This document shows, piece after piece, positions 37,302-45,880 of a DNA stretch of 52,772 nucleotides; positions within the stretch are counted from its first letter, which is position 1; the number at the start of each line of letters is the position of its first letter. Source of the DNA: Sphingomonas sp. SRS2 (lineage in GTDB: Bacteria; Pseudomonadota; Alphaproteobacteria; Sphingomonadales; Sphingomonadaceae); the NCBI RefSeq assembly GCF_000971055.1, contig NZ_LARW01000164.1, positions 1-52,772 of the forward strand, in the 5' to 3' direction. The position numbers and the translations under genes were made by a program. The notes under the pieces were generated by a model, which had not been told where the DNA came from, did no database searches, and worked only from the letters and a program-made list of their open reading frames with translations.

Positions 37302-38180
37302 ATGCTCAAGACGGATCAGAATATTCCGGCCGCTCTTCCACCGGGCGCCGCAGCCGACTGGACAGTCGATCAGGCGTGGGAAAGCTACACGCCAGACGAT
37401 CATGCGACATGGAACACCCTGTTCGCACGCCAGTCCGCCATGCTGCCCGGCCGGGTTGCGCCGGCTTTCCTGGAGGGTCTCGAACTGGCGGGGCTGTCGC
37501 GACCCGGCATCCCGAACTTCACCGAACTGTCCGATCGGCTGATGAAGGCGACCGGCTGGCAGGTGCTGGCCGTCCCCGGGCTCGTTCCCGAGGATGTCTT
37601 CTTCGATCATCTCGCCAACCGCCGCTTCGTCGCCGGACGCTTCATCCGCGCCCCCGAACAGCTCGATTATCTGCAGGAACCCGACATCTTCCATGATGTC
37701 TTCGGCCACGTCCCCCTGCTCGCCCACCCGGTGTTCGCCGATTACATGCAGGCCTATGGCCGGGGCGGCCTTCGCGCTCTGGAACATGGCGCGATCGACC
37801 GCCTCGCGCGGCTCTACTGGTACACGGTAGAGTTCGGACTGATCCGCGACGGCGATGCCCTGAAGCTCTACGGTGCGGGCATCGTCTCCTCCTATGGAGA
37901 ATCCCGATTCGCGCTCGACGATCCGTCGCCCAACCGAATGGGCTTCGATCTCAAGCGGGTGATGCGCACCCGCTATCGGATCGATGACTATCAGCAGAAT
38001 TATTTCGTGATCGACAGCTTTGACGATCTGCTCCGCCAGACCATCGAAACCGATTTCGCGCCGCTCTACGCCGAGATCGCGCCTCAGCCCGACTATGAAC
38101 CGGGCGAAATCGCGCCGGGCGACAGGGTGATCACACGCGGCACTCAGGCCTATGCTCGCGACCGGGAGAAGACCGTCTAG
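37302..38180 (+). CDS. phhA: Phenylalanine 4-monooxygenase
   Basis: A 292-residue non-heme iron enzyme of normal bacterial size. Iron ligands are His131 and His136 in HDVFGH and Glu177 in WYTVEFG. It uses tetrahydropterin and oxygen to make tyrosine from phenylalanine, the first step of its catabolism. No pterin carbinolamine dehydratase (phhB) or regulator lies nearby. The upstream gap to fumA (37179-37301) has AT-rich ATAGTATCATTTGTTGCTAT at about 37273-37292, a possible regulator site, not identified. Its stop overlaps the convergent wecB end. Confidence 0.95.
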   Translation: MLKTDQNIPAALPPGAAADWTVDQAWESYTPDDHATWNTLFARQSAMLPGRVAPAFLEGLELAGLSRPGIPNFTELSDRLMKATGWQVLAVPGLVPEDVFFDHLANRRFVAGRFIRAPEQLDYLQEPDIFHDVFGHVPLLAHPVFADYMQAYGRGGLRALEHGAIDRLARLYWYTVEFGLIRDGDALKLYGAGIVSSYGESRFALDDPSPNRMGFDLKRVMRTRYRIDDYQQNYFVIDSFDDLLRQTIETDFAPLYAEIAPQPDYEPGEIAPGDRVITRGTQAYARDREKTV

Positions 38181-39274
38181 GCTGCCGTCCGGCGCCGCAG
38201 ATCCTCGACGCAGCGCTCCGCCGTCTTCCCGTCCCAAAAGTCGGGCCGCTTGCGATCCTGCCTGGGTTCGGCAAGCGCGGCGAGCAGGCGATCGAGGAGG
38301 CTGTCCGCGTTGACAAGCTGGGCGGTGCCTTCGCTGATCGTGATCGGCCGCTCGGTATTCTCGCGCAGCGTCAGGCACGGAATGCCGAGATAGGTGGTTT
38401 CTTCCTGGATGCCGCCGGAATCGGTGATCACCGCTGCCGCACCCGCGACCAGGCTCATGAAGCGGACATAGGCCGCCGGACCGACCAGAGTAATTCCCGC
38501 CGCCTCCAGCCGCGCCATGCCGGCGTCGCCCAGCCGCTGTTTCGTGCGGGGGTGAACCGGGAAGATCAACGGCAGGTGCACCTGCACCGCGATCAACGCC
38601 TCGACGAGGCGTTCGAGCTGCTCGGGCACGTCGACATTGGACGGGCGGTGAAGCGTCACCACGCCATAGCCCCCTGCCGTGTGGCCAAGCTCGCCCGGAT
38701 AGTCCGCAGCCTCGATCGCGGGACGGACCAGTTCATAGCTGTCCATCATGATATTGCCGACGCGGGTGATCCGTTCGAGCGGGATGCCCTCCATGATCAG
38801 ATTGGCGTCGGCGTCTGGCGAAGGCGTCCACAGCACGTCGGCGAGCACATCGGTGACGAGGCGGTTCAATTCCTCGGGCATGTCGCGGTCACGGCTGCGC
38901 AGCCCGGCCTCGAGATGGACGATCGGGATGCGCAGCTTGCCCGCCGCCATCGAGGCCGCAGCGGTCGAATTGACGTCGCCGACGACGATCAGCCAGTCGG
39001 GCCGCTGCTCAATCGCGAGCTTCTCATAGGCTATCATCACTTTGCCGGTCTGTTCGGCATGACTGCCCGATCCGATGCCGAGATGATGATCGGGCGCGGG
39101 CAGGCCCAGATCGGTAAAAATATCGTCGGACATCGCCGCATCATAATGCTGGCCGGTATGGACGATCACCGGAAGGAAATCCTCGGTGGCCTTCAGCGCA
39201 TGCCACAACGGCGCGACCTTCATGAAATTGGGCCGTGCGGCGGCGATCAGGTGGACAAGCGCGGGTTTGGACAT
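38177..39274 (-). CDS. wecB: UDP-N-acetylglucosamine 2-epimerase (non-hydrolyzing)
   Basis: A 365-residue GT-B-fold enzyme: RPNFMKVAPL near the start, VVGDVNST, VHLEAGLRSRD, the catalytic His in VTLHRPSNVD and the UDP-binding TDSGGIQEETTYLG. It makes UDP-N-acetylmannosamine for surface polysaccharides. The start at 39274 fits the family; the longer frame to 39343 does not. It follows the cation efflux gene after 11 bases, an unusual pairing. No other polysaccharide genes are adjacent. Confidence 0.94.
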   Translation of the reverse strand: MSKPALVHLIAAARPNFMKVAPLWHALKATEDFLPVIVHTGQHYDAAMSDDIFTDLGLPAPDHHLGIGSGSHAEQTGKVMIAYEKLAIEQRPDWLIVVGDVNSTAAASMAAGKLRIPIVHLEAGLRSRDRDMPEELNRLVTDVLADVLWTPSPDADANLIMEGIPLERITRVGNIMMDSYELVRPAIEAADYPGELGHTAGGYGVVTLHRPSNVDVPEQLERLVEALIAVQVHLPLIFPVHPRTKQRLGDAGMARLEAAGITLVGPAAYVRFMSLVAGAAAVITDSGGIQEETTYLGIPCLTLRENTERPITISEGTAQLVNADSLLDRLLAALAEPRQDRKRPDFWDGKTAERCVEDLRRRTAA

Positions 39275-39285
39275 CTCAGCCTTAC

Positions 39286-40263
39286 TCAATGATCGTGATG
39301 GTCGTGCGCGGCTGGACCACAATCGCGCTGCTCGTCGGCGCAAGCGCCCTGTTCGATCTGGAAGGTCGAATGGCCGATGCGGAATTCTTCGCGCATCAGC
39401 TGGGCCGTCTGCGCCAGGAATTCGTCGCGGCTGCGCCCGTCGGGCATCAGCAGATGCGCGGTCAGTGCAACTTCGGTGGTGCTGGTCGGCCAGATATGGA
39501 CATGGTGAACCGCCGTCACGCCGGGCAGACCGGCCAAACGCGCGGTGACGGCGGCGGGATCGATCCCGCCGGGCACGCCGTTGAGCGACATGGTCAGCGA
39601 GTCACGGAACAGGCCCCAGGTGCCGACGACGATCACTGCGACGATAATCAGGCTGATCGCCGGATCGATCCACAGCAATCCGGTCTGCGCCACCAGCAAT
39701 CCTGCCACGACCACCCCGGCAGACACGCCTGCATCCGCCGCCATGTGAAGAAAGGCCCCGCGGATGTTGATGTCATGCTCGCCGCCGCGCAGGAACAACA
39801 GAGCGGTGCCCAGGTTGATGACGATGCCGATCGCCGCGACCGCCATCATCATGCCGCTCTCGATGGGGGCGGGGTTGAAGAACCGCTGGATTGCGCCCAG
39901 CGCGATCGCGCCGCAGGCGATGAGCAGGAAGACCGCGTTGAACAGCGCCGCGAGGATCGACGAACCCCTGAGGCCATAGGTGAAGCGTTCGCTCGGCGGG
40001 CGTTTCGACAGCGCATAGGCCGCCCAGGCCATCAGCAGGCCCAGAACATCGGACAGGTTGTGGCCAGCGTCGGCGATCAGCGCCAACGATCCGGAGAGCA
40101 GTCCCGCCGCGCCCTCAATGATGACGAAGCCGAGGTTGAGCGTCACCCCGATCGCGAAGGCGCGACCGAGTTCGGCGGGAGCGTGCGAATGGCCGTGATG
40201 GCCGTGGCTGCCATGCCCGTGATCATGCGCATCGCCCGCATGGTGATGATGATGGTCCGCCAT
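39286..40263 (-). CDS. Cation diffusion facilitator, His-rich
   Basis: A 325-residue CDF transporter (CzcD/ZitB type) with six membrane helices. Helix II holds LIADAGHNLSD (HxxxD) and helix V has HMAADAGVSA. The N-terminal tail is very rich in histidine (MADHHHHHAGDAHDHGHG and more), as is the C-terminus (AAHDHHDH), which suggests zinc or nickel handling. The first ATG of the recognisable protein is at 40263. The 11-base gap to wecB suggests a shared transcript. Confidence 0.93.
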   Translation of the reverse strand: MADHHHHHAGDAHDHGHGSHGHHGHSHAPAELGRAFAIGVTLNLGFVIIEGAAGLLSGSLALIADAGHNLSDVLGLLMAWAAYALSKRPPSERFTYGLRGSSILAALFNAVFLLIACGAIALGAIQRFFNPAPIESGMMMAVAAIGIVINLGTALLFLRGGEHDINIRGAFLHMAADAGVSAGVVVAGLLVAQTGLLWIDPAISLIIVAVIVVGTWGLFRDSLTMSLNGVPGGIDPAAVTARLAGLPGVTAVHHVHIWPTSTTEVALTAHLLMPDGRSRDEFLAQTAQLMREEFRIGHSTFQIEQGACADEQRDCGPAAHDHHDH

Positions 40264-40424
40264 TGCCGCAGCCAAGCCATAGCGCTTCGCCAAAGGCAAG
40301 GGCGCTATCCGATTCGCACCGATTCGCGCCGTAACGAGCGACCAGGACGGCATCGCCCCATCGGCGTTTTCGCCCGTTTTCAGGGCACTCCGGGCCTCTG
40401 CGGGGATAGACTGCGGATCGAAAC

Positions 40425-40529
40425 TTTACATCGAGGTTTCAGCACCATATATCCGCGCCTCCGCTGCCCCATGGGACTTCCACCGCAAGGCAGCTTTCTT
40501 GCCAACGTTACACCCGGAGGTCCCTTGAG
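40425..40529 (+). ncRNA. speF-type leader RNA upstream of ornithine decarboxylase
   Basis: GGGACTTCC (40473-40481) pairs with GGAGGTCCC (40516-40524; one G-U pair). The inner part forms GCAAG/CTTGC around 40485-40502. The stem contains the GGAGG ribosome binding site (40516-40520) of the gene at 40530. The sequence ACTTCCACCGCAAGGC and CCCGGAGGTCCCTT match the speF leader motif known upstream of ornithine decarboxylase genes in alphaproteobacteria, from memory. Sequestering the Shine-Dalgarno suggests translational control, perhaps by polyamines. The 5' boundary is approximate. Confidence 0.75.
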
Positions 40530-41732
40530 TTGCACAAGCATCATAGCGCGCTGGGGCTAGCTACGTCCCTTCGACCGGTTCAACCGGTCACGCTTCTTCG
40601 CCCCCACGCCGCTGCGCGGGCCGCCCGGTTCTTCGTCGAGAAGTTCCAGGGGCGCTCGATGTATGCGGTCAAGGCGAATCCATCGCCCGACCTGATCCAG
40701 ATCCTGTGGGATAATGGCATCACGCACTATGACGTGGCGTCGATCGCCGAGGTGCGTCTGGTGGCCGGTCTCCTGCCCGAGGCAACCCTGTGCTTCATGC
40801 ACCCGGTCAAGGCAGAAGAAGCGATCGCCGAAGCCTATTTCGATCATGGCGTCCGCACCTTCTCACTCGATTCGATTGAGGAGCTGGAGAAGATCGTCCG
40901 CGCCACCAAGGGTGCGGCCGACCTGACTCTGTGCGTCCGCATGCGCGTTTCGTCGGAAATGTCGAAGCTCAGCCTCGCGTCGAAGTTTGGCGTCGAGCAG
41001 CATGAGGCGAAGGAACTGCTCCAGCGCACCCGTCAGGTCGCCGATGCCCTGGGCATCTGCTTCCATGTCGGCAGCCAGGCGATGAGCCCTTCGGCCTATG
41101 TCCAGGCGATGGAGCGCGTTCGTGCCGCGATCGTCGCCGCGGCTGTCACCGTGGACGTGATCGATGTCGGCGGTGGCTTCCCCTCGGTTTATCCGGGGAT
41201 GGAGCCGCCCGCGCTCGAAGCCTATTTCGCGGCGATCCATCAGACTTTCGAAAGCCTGCCGGTCAGCTATTCGTCCGAACTGTGGTGCGAGCCCGGCCGC
41301 GCGCTGTGCGCCGAATATGCGAGCCTGCTGGTCCGTGTCGAGCGTCGCCGTGGTGACGAGCTGTACATCAACGACGGCGCCTATGGCGCGCTGTTCGATG
41401 CGGCGCATGTCGGCTGGCGCTTCCCGGTCAAGCTGCTGCGCGAGCCGGACTCGAACGCCCGCGACCTCGGCTTCAGCTTCTACGGCCCGACGTGCGACGA
41501 CATGGATCGCATGGCCGGCCCGTTCATGCTGCCCGCCGACGTCGGCCCCGGCGATTATATCGAGATCGGCATGCTCGGCGCTTATGGCTGCGCGATGCGC
41601 ACCGGCTTCAACGGCTTCACCGCCGGCGAACGGGTGATCATGTCGGACGAGCCGATGGCGAGCCTATACATCGCCGACATCGCCGAGGACGAGGATCGCG
41701 AAGCGGTTCCGTCGAACGTCATCAAGCTGTAA
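40530..41732 (+). CDS. speF: Ornithine/lysine-type decarboxylase (fold III)
   Basis: A 400-residue PLP enzyme of the alanine-racemase fold (eukaryotic-type ODC family). Lys48 in MYAVKANP binds PLP; HVGSQ, DVGGGFPS, CEPGRALCAE and the substrate-side Cys322 in YGPTCDDMD are intact. It makes putrescine from ornithine, possibly cadaverine from lysine. The start is TTG at 40530, nine bases after GGAGG (40516-40520); no in-frame ATG precedes the core. A speF-type leader covers this site. The deoxyhypusine synthase-like gene follows, so both probably form a polyamine module. Confidence 0.92.
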   Translation: MHKHHSALGLATSLRPVQPVTLLRPHAAARAARFFVEKFQGRSMYAVKANPSPDLIQILWDNGITHYDVASIAEVRLVAGLLPEATLCFMHPVKAEEAIAEAYFDHGVRTFSLDSIEELEKIVRATKGAADLTLCVRMRVSSEMSKLSLASKFGVEQHEAKELLQRTRQVADALGICFHVGSQAMSPSAYVQAMERVRAAIVAAAVTVDVIDVGGGFPSVYPGMEPPALEAYFAAIHQTFESLPVSYSSELWCEPGRALCAEYASLLVRVERRRGDELYINDGAYGALFDAAHVGWRFPVKLLREPDSNARDLGFSFYGPTCDDMDRMAGPFMLPADVGPGDYIEIGMLGAYGCAMRTGFNGFTAGERVIMSDEPMASLYIADIAEDEDREAVPSNVIKL

Positions 41733-41753
41733 GAGCCGCCTACCACATAGTTC

Positions 41754-41828
41754 CGTCATTCCAGCGAAAGCTGGCATCTCTCTTCCTTGACACGAAGAAG
41801 GGAGAGCCCAGCTTTCGCTGGGATGACG
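41754..41828. repeat. Dispersed inverted repeat between polyamine genes
   Basis: CGTCATTCCAGCGAAAGCTGG and CTCTCTTCCTT pair with AAGGGAGAG and CCCAGCTTTCGCTGGGATGACG, a long imperfect hairpin of about 75 bases. Degenerate relatives occur at 23508, 17989 and 19315. It lies between the two genes of the putative polyamine module and may separate or stabilise their transcripts. Confidence 0.8.
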
Positions 41829-41853
41829 AGTGCCCAGAATTCCGGAGACCATC

Positions 41854-42906
41854 ATGACCGAAGCCGCCATCAACGACACGCGCAAGGCCGAGCTGCTCTC
41901 GACCGTCGTCGAGCATATCGACATCAAGAGCTTCGATGCGCGTCCTATCATCGACGCGATGGGCAAGATGAGCTTCACCAGCCGTGATCTTGCCCGCGCG
42001 ACCGGCATCTACAACCAGATGCTCGAAGACCCCGATTGCACCATTTTCCTGGTGATCGCGGGCTCGACCTCGGCAGGTGGATGCATGGACGCCTATGCCG
42101 AACTGGTCCGCAGCGGCATGGTCGACGCGATCGTCGCTACCGGCGCCTCGATCGTCGACATGGATTTCTTCGAGGGTCTTGGCCACAAACATTATCAGGC
42201 GCTCGAGGTGCCCGACGACGATACGCTACGCTCGCTGCTGATCGACCGTATCTACGACACCTATATCGACGAGGAGCAGCTTCAGGATTGCGACTTCACG
42301 ATCAACAAGATCGCGAACTCGCTGGAGCCGCGCCCCTATTCGAGCCGCGCCTTCATCCGCGAAATGGGGAAATATCTCGTCGAGCATGGCAAGAAGGAAA
42401 ACAGCCTCGTCAAGCTGGCCTATGAGCATGACGTGCCGATCTTCTGCCCGGCCTTCGTCGACTCTTCGGCCGGATTCGGCCTCGTGAAGCATCAGGTCGA
42501 CTGCATGAAGGCCGGCCGCCCCTATATGGTCCTCGACGCGATCGCCGACTTCCGCGAACTGACCGACATAAAGATCAAGGCGGGCACCAGCGGCCTGCTG
42601 ATGATCGGCGGCGGCGTGCCGAAGAACTTCATTCAGGACACCGTCGTCTGCGCCGAAATCCTCGGCCATCACGATGTCGAGGTGCACAAATATGCCGTGC
42701 AGATCACCGTCGCCGACGTACGCGACGGCGCCTGCTCCTCGTCGACCCTCCAAGAGGCGGCGAGCTGGGGCAAGGTGAACACGGGCATCGAGCAGATGGT
42801 GTTCGCCGAGGCCGGATCGGTCATCCCGCTGCTGGCGTCGGACGCCTATCATCGCGGCCATTGGAAGGGCCGCGCCAAGCGCGCCTGGGGCAAGATTTTC
42901 GACTGA
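41854..42906 (+). CDS. Deoxyhypusine synthase-like protein
   Basis: A 350-residue NAD-dependent enzyme of the deoxyhypusine synthase family. GSTSAGG, VATGASIVDMDF, PAFVDSSAGFG and GGGVPKNF are conserved. The catalytic lysine of the family is present as Lys307 in ASWGKVNTG. GGAGA lies before the ATG at 41854. Bacteria lack eIF5A, so the usual protein substrate is missing. With an ornithine decarboxylase directly upstream, transfer of an aminobutyl group between polyamines, such as homospermidine formation, is the most likely role (inference). Confidence 0.88.
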   Translation: MTEAAINDTRKAELLSTVVEHIDIKSFDARPIIDAMGKMSFTSRDLARATGIYNQMLEDPDCTIFLVIAGSTSAGGCMDAYAELVRSGMVDAIVATGASIVDMDFFEGLGHKHYQALEVPDDDTLRSLLIDRIYDTYIDEEQLQDCDFTINKIANSLEPRPYSSRAFIREMGKYLVEHGKKENSLVKLAYEHDVPIFCPAFVDSSAGFGLVKHQVDCMKAGRPYMVLDAIADFRELTDIKIKAGTSGLLMIGGGVPKNFIQDTVVCAEILGHHDVEVHKYAVQITVADVRDGACSSSTLQEAASWGKVNTGIEQMVFAEAGSVIPLLASDAYHRGHWKGRAKRAWGKIFD

Positions 42907-42916
42907 TCGCCGGACA

Positions 42917-42945
42917 TTCCTCCCTACGCTCGGCGTGGGGAGGAA
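42917..42945. terminator. Hairpin between convergent genes
   Basis: TTCCTCCCTACGC (42917-42929), TCG loop and GCGTGGGGAGGAA (42933-42945) form a 13-bp stem with one T-G pair. It lies between the convergent deoxyhypusine synthase-like and BLUF genes. There is no T-tract, so it is a probable but not classical bidirectional terminator. Confidence 0.6.
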
Positions 42946-42953
42946 CCCGACCA

Positions 42954-43421
42954 CTATTTCGTGGACGGCCTTCCAATCGGGGCGTCCCGATCATGGCTTC
43001 CTTGCGCCATCCGCTGGATGAGTTCGTACAGCTGCGCCGTCTGCCCAGCCTGATTCAGCGCGTCTTGCTTGTGCAGAACGGTCGCGATCTTGCGATCCAT
43101 GTAGCTCGCATTCCCCCAATAGACGATGCTCCAATCGGGAAAGCGATAGCCGTCGATCGGCTTGCGCTCGATGATGGTGATCTGATCATGCCGGGGGTCC
43201 TCGATGATCCTCTCCATCACCTCTTCGACTGCGGTCTCAGGCCCCTCGAGCAGTTGCGCGAAATGCTGCTCGGTAAAGAGCAGAGCGCCACGGACGCCAA
43301 GCCGCGCGTTGCGCTCAACCGAACCAGTAACGATGCTGTCGATCTCCGCTTCCTGGGCCTCGCGCGCAATCAGACTGTGGCTGACATAGATAAGCGATAT
43401 GAACATGGCCAAACATGACAT
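42954..43421 (-). CDS. BLUF-domain blue-light sensor
   Basis: A 155-residue protein consisting of a BLUF domain plus a short helical C-terminus. The flavin-interacting residues are visible: Tyr12 (LIYVSHS), Asn38 (ERNARLGVRG) and Gln56 (FAQLLEGP), with Trp in DWSIVYWG. Such short BLUF proteins bind FAD and signal blue light through protein contacts. No output domain (EAL or cyclase) is fused and no partner is obvious nearby. The ATG at 43421 has GAGGA close by; 43406 (MFISLIYVS) is an alternative. Confidence 0.9.
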   Translation of the reverse strand: MSCLAMFISLIYVSHSLIAREAQEAEIDSIVTGSVERNARLGVRGALLFTEQHFAQLLEGPETAVEEVMERIIEDPRHDQITIIERKPIDGYRFPDWSIVYWGNASYMDRKIATVLHKQDALNQAGQTAQLYELIQRMAQGSHDRDAPIGRPSTK

Positions 43422-43585
43422 GCTTCCTCATGGTCCCGCATCTTACAAAATTGGAAATAAGCGTGATATTCCGGGAATGTGTAGGTCGAAAGTATGAGCC
43501 TCATGGTGAATGCTCGGAGGCGGCTCAAGTTTGACAGGACCCGTGCGGCTCGCCAGACTAATCCACGATAAGGGGAGAGCGGATC

Positions 43586-44020
43586 ATGCATACGCCAATA
43601 TTAGGCGCAGTCATCGCGCTGGTGCTGTGGACCTTCGTGATGTGGTTCTGGCTTTACGCCACGCGGCTGCCCGCGGTCATCAAGGGCAAGATCGTCTATG
43701 ATCCAAACCGCCCGCCGAGCGAGTTCATGGACCGCATTCCGCCCAGCGTCCGCTGGAAGGCCGACAATTACAACCATCTCCACGAACAGCCGACGATCTT
43801 CTACGCGGTGGCGATCACGCTGGCGCTGCTGGCGGCTGGTGGTGGCATCAATGCGACGCTGGCCTGGATCTACGTCGGTCTACGCGTGGCGCACAGCCTG
43901 GTGCAGGCAACGGTCAACAAGCCCATGCTGCGCTTCGCTATCTTCGTCGCGGCGTCGATCGTGCTGCTGATCCTCGCGGTCAATGCCGCGTTGATCCTGT
44001 TCTCCGCTCCGGGCGCTTAG
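43586..44020 (+). CDS. MAPEG family membrane protein
   Basis: A 144-residue protein with four hydrophobic helices. The segment with RIPPSVRWKADNYNHLHEQP, then the helix FYAVAITLALLA, and LRVAHSLVQ are typical of the MAPEG family (membrane-associated proteins in eicosanoid and glutathione metabolism). Bacterial members have unknown substrates, some with glutathione transferase activity. Strong GGGGAGAG lies before the ATG. Its stop overlaps the convergent neighbour by four bases. Confidence 0.88.
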   Translation: MHTPILGAVIALVLWTFVMWFWLYATRLPAVIKGKIVYDPNRPPSEFMDRIPPSVRWKADNYNHLHEQPTIFYAVAITLALLAAGGGINATLAWIYVGLRVAHSLVQATVNKPMLRFAIFVAASIVLLILAVNAALILFSAPGA

Positions 44021-44586
44021 AACCGATATCCCGCCGCGAAACGCAGCACGGGGCGAAAGCCCCGGTCCTCGTCGCGTCTGTGCGATGTCATTTCGATCGG
44101 AGTGACGAGCACACCGCCGGCGCCGCGGCCCATATCGTCGCCGAGCAGGCCGACATCGCCGCCCAGCGACAGGCCTTCGCCCACCTCTTCGGCATAGCCG
44201 ATCGAGATCGTCGGGGCATATTGCGCGGTGCCGATGTCGGCACGGTCATTGCCGCCGCGTAGCAGACGGCGATTGCCGTCCTCGCGCAGGCCTAGCGAAA
44301 CGCGGAAGCCGTCGCCGAACGGGTGGATGTCCCCGGTCATCGCATAGGCGCGGGGCCGCGCGCTGGCCGGGGCGGGTACGGCGGTAACGTCAGCGAGGGG
44401 ATCGGGGCGGACGAAGGCGGCGCTGCGCCGGATCGTCAGCCAGCGTCTTGGATGATAGCTGACCTCGGACGCGCCTTCGAGGGTGCGAAGATTGAGCGAC
44501 AGGCGCATCGCGGGAGCGGACGCGGCCTGCGCCCCACCCGCCATCGCCAGACATGCCAAAGCAACGAAGACCCGGCCTGAAGCCAT
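44017..44586 (-). CDS. Putative outer membrane protein, hypothetical
   Basis: A 189-residue protein with a signal peptide (about residues 1-21, VALACLAMAGGAQA). The rest alternates polar and hydrophobic residues (RLSLNLRTLEG, FRVSLGLRED, PTISIGYAEE, VLRFAAGYRF) and ends in phenylalanine, the pattern of a small beta-barrel. No family is recognised. It is convergent with MAPEG and separated by 85 bases from the methyltransferase upstream. Confidence 0.65.
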   Translation of the reverse strand: MASGRVFVALACLAMAGGAQAASAPAMRLSLNLRTLEGASEVSYHPRRWLTIRRSAAFVRPDPLADVTAVPAPASARPRAYAMTGDIHPFGDGFRVSLGLREDGNRRLLRGGNDRADIGTAQYAPTISIGYAEEVGEGLSLGGDVGLLGDDMGRGAGGVLVTPIEMTSHRRDEDRGFRPVLRFAAGYRF

Positions 44587-44671
44587 TACGCACCACCTTG
44601 TGAAGGGATGCGCCTTCCTAGCCGGTCGGCCGACAAGATATGGTTAAGCGATCGTTACGGCGGCGTATTGC

Positions 44672-45880
44672 TTAACGTCCGAACGACGCCACCAGCTCGA
44701 CATGCGTCGACCAGCGGAACTGGCCGACGGGCGTGATCCGCTCGAGCCGCCAGCCGCCCTCCGTCAGCGTGCGCGCGTCGCGCGCGAAGGTCGAAGGATT
44801 ACAAGACACATAGGCGATCCGCGCGAGCTTCTTCGTCGCGGCGAGCGCGGCCATCTGTTCGCGCGCGCCCGCGCGTGGCGGATCGAGCACGACCGCATCG
44901 AACCGGTCGAGCTCTGCGGCATCGAGCGGACGACGGAACAGATCGCGGTGGTCGACCGCAATCATCCGCTGCGTCCGGTCGGCCGCGGCCTTGAGCGCGA
45001 GGACGGCGTCTCGCGCACCCTCCGCCGCGTAAACGCGCCGGTCACGCGATAGCGGCAGGGCGAAGGTGCCGAGGCCGGCGAACAGGTCAGCGACCACCGC
45101 AGCATCGCCGACGATCGCCTCGACCGTCGCAACCAATGCCGCCTCGCCTTCCGCCGTGGCCTGAAGGAAACCCGCCGCCGGAAAAGCGACATGGACGCCG
45201 CCGAGCGTCACCGTCGCAGGCTCGGGCTCCCAACGCGGCTGCGCGCCATAGCCATCGTCGATCGACAGTCGGGCGAGCTTATGCTGCACGGCAAAGTCGT
45301 TGAGAGCCTCGATCGCCGCCAGCCCCTCGACCTCGATCTTCTCGATCAGCAGGTCGACACCCTGGTCGACCAGCGTCATCTGGACGCCCGCGGCGCGCCG
45401 GTCCCGCAGCATGGGGTGCAGCAATTTTCGGAGCGGGCCGACCAGCGCGAACAACGCCGGGTGCAGGATCGAGCACATCTTCAGGTCGACGATATGATGG
45501 GTCTGAGCTTCGTTGAAGCCAAGCAGCATCTTCTTACCCTGCCGCTCGGCGCGCAGCGCGGCGCGGCGGCGCGTTTCCGGCGCGGACAGGATCGCAGGCG
45601 CGAGTTCGGGCGGATCGATCTTCTGCTGCCCCAGCGCGCTGACGATGCGTTGGCCGATGAAGTCGGCATAGCTGGCATCGTCGACATGCTGCAGCTGGCA
45701 GCCCCCGCATTTCGGGAAATGGCGGCACGGCGGATCGACATGGTGCGGCCCATGAGTCAGCGTTCCATCGACGGCCAGCAGATCGCCGGGCGCCGACAGC
45801 GGGGAGTGGCGTCCATCCTCGGTGATGCCCTCGCCGCGTGCGGCGATACGGACGATGGGGGCGAGTTCGGTCACAGGCAT
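44672..45880 (-). CDS. TrmA/RumA-type RNA (uracil-5-)methyltransferase
   Basis: A 402-residue class I methyltransferase of the RumA group. Cluster cysteines at 52, 58, 61 (CRHFPKCGGC) and 136 (LKMCSILHP) fit the 4Fe-4S site. SAM motif VVADLFAGLGTFALPL and VVLDPPRAGA follow. The nucleophile is Cys360 in YVSCNPSTFARD, with Glu in HVELV. The target is probably 23S rRNA U1939 or U747 (RlmD/RlmC-like), not resolved here. It overlaps the NAD(P)HX gene by 10 bases. A TRAM domain is short or lacking at the N-terminus. Confidence 0.93.
   Translation of the reverse strand: MPVTELAPIVRIAARGEGITEDGRHSPLSAPGDLLAVDGTLTHGPHHVDPPCRHFPKCGGCQLQHVDDASYADFIGQRIVSALGQQKIDPPELAPAILSAPETRRRAALRAERQGKKMLLGFNEAQTHHIVDLKMCSILHPALFALVGPLRKLLHPMLRDRRAAGVQMTLVDQGVDLLIEKIEVEGLAAIEALNDFAVQHKLARLSIDDGYGAQPRWEPEPATVTLGGVHVAFPAAGFLQATAEGEAALVATVEAIVGDAAVVADLFAGLGTFALPLSRDRRVYAAEGARDAVLALKAAADRTQRMIAVDHRDLFRRPLDAAELDRFDAVVLDPPRAGAREQMAALAATKKLARIAYVSCNPSTFARDARTLTEGGWRLERITPVGQFRWSTHVELVASFGR

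Noticed and set aside
39235-40560. 441-residue frame antisense to the CDF gene
   Set aside because: His-rich codons on the other strand explain it; it would overlap the speF-type leader.
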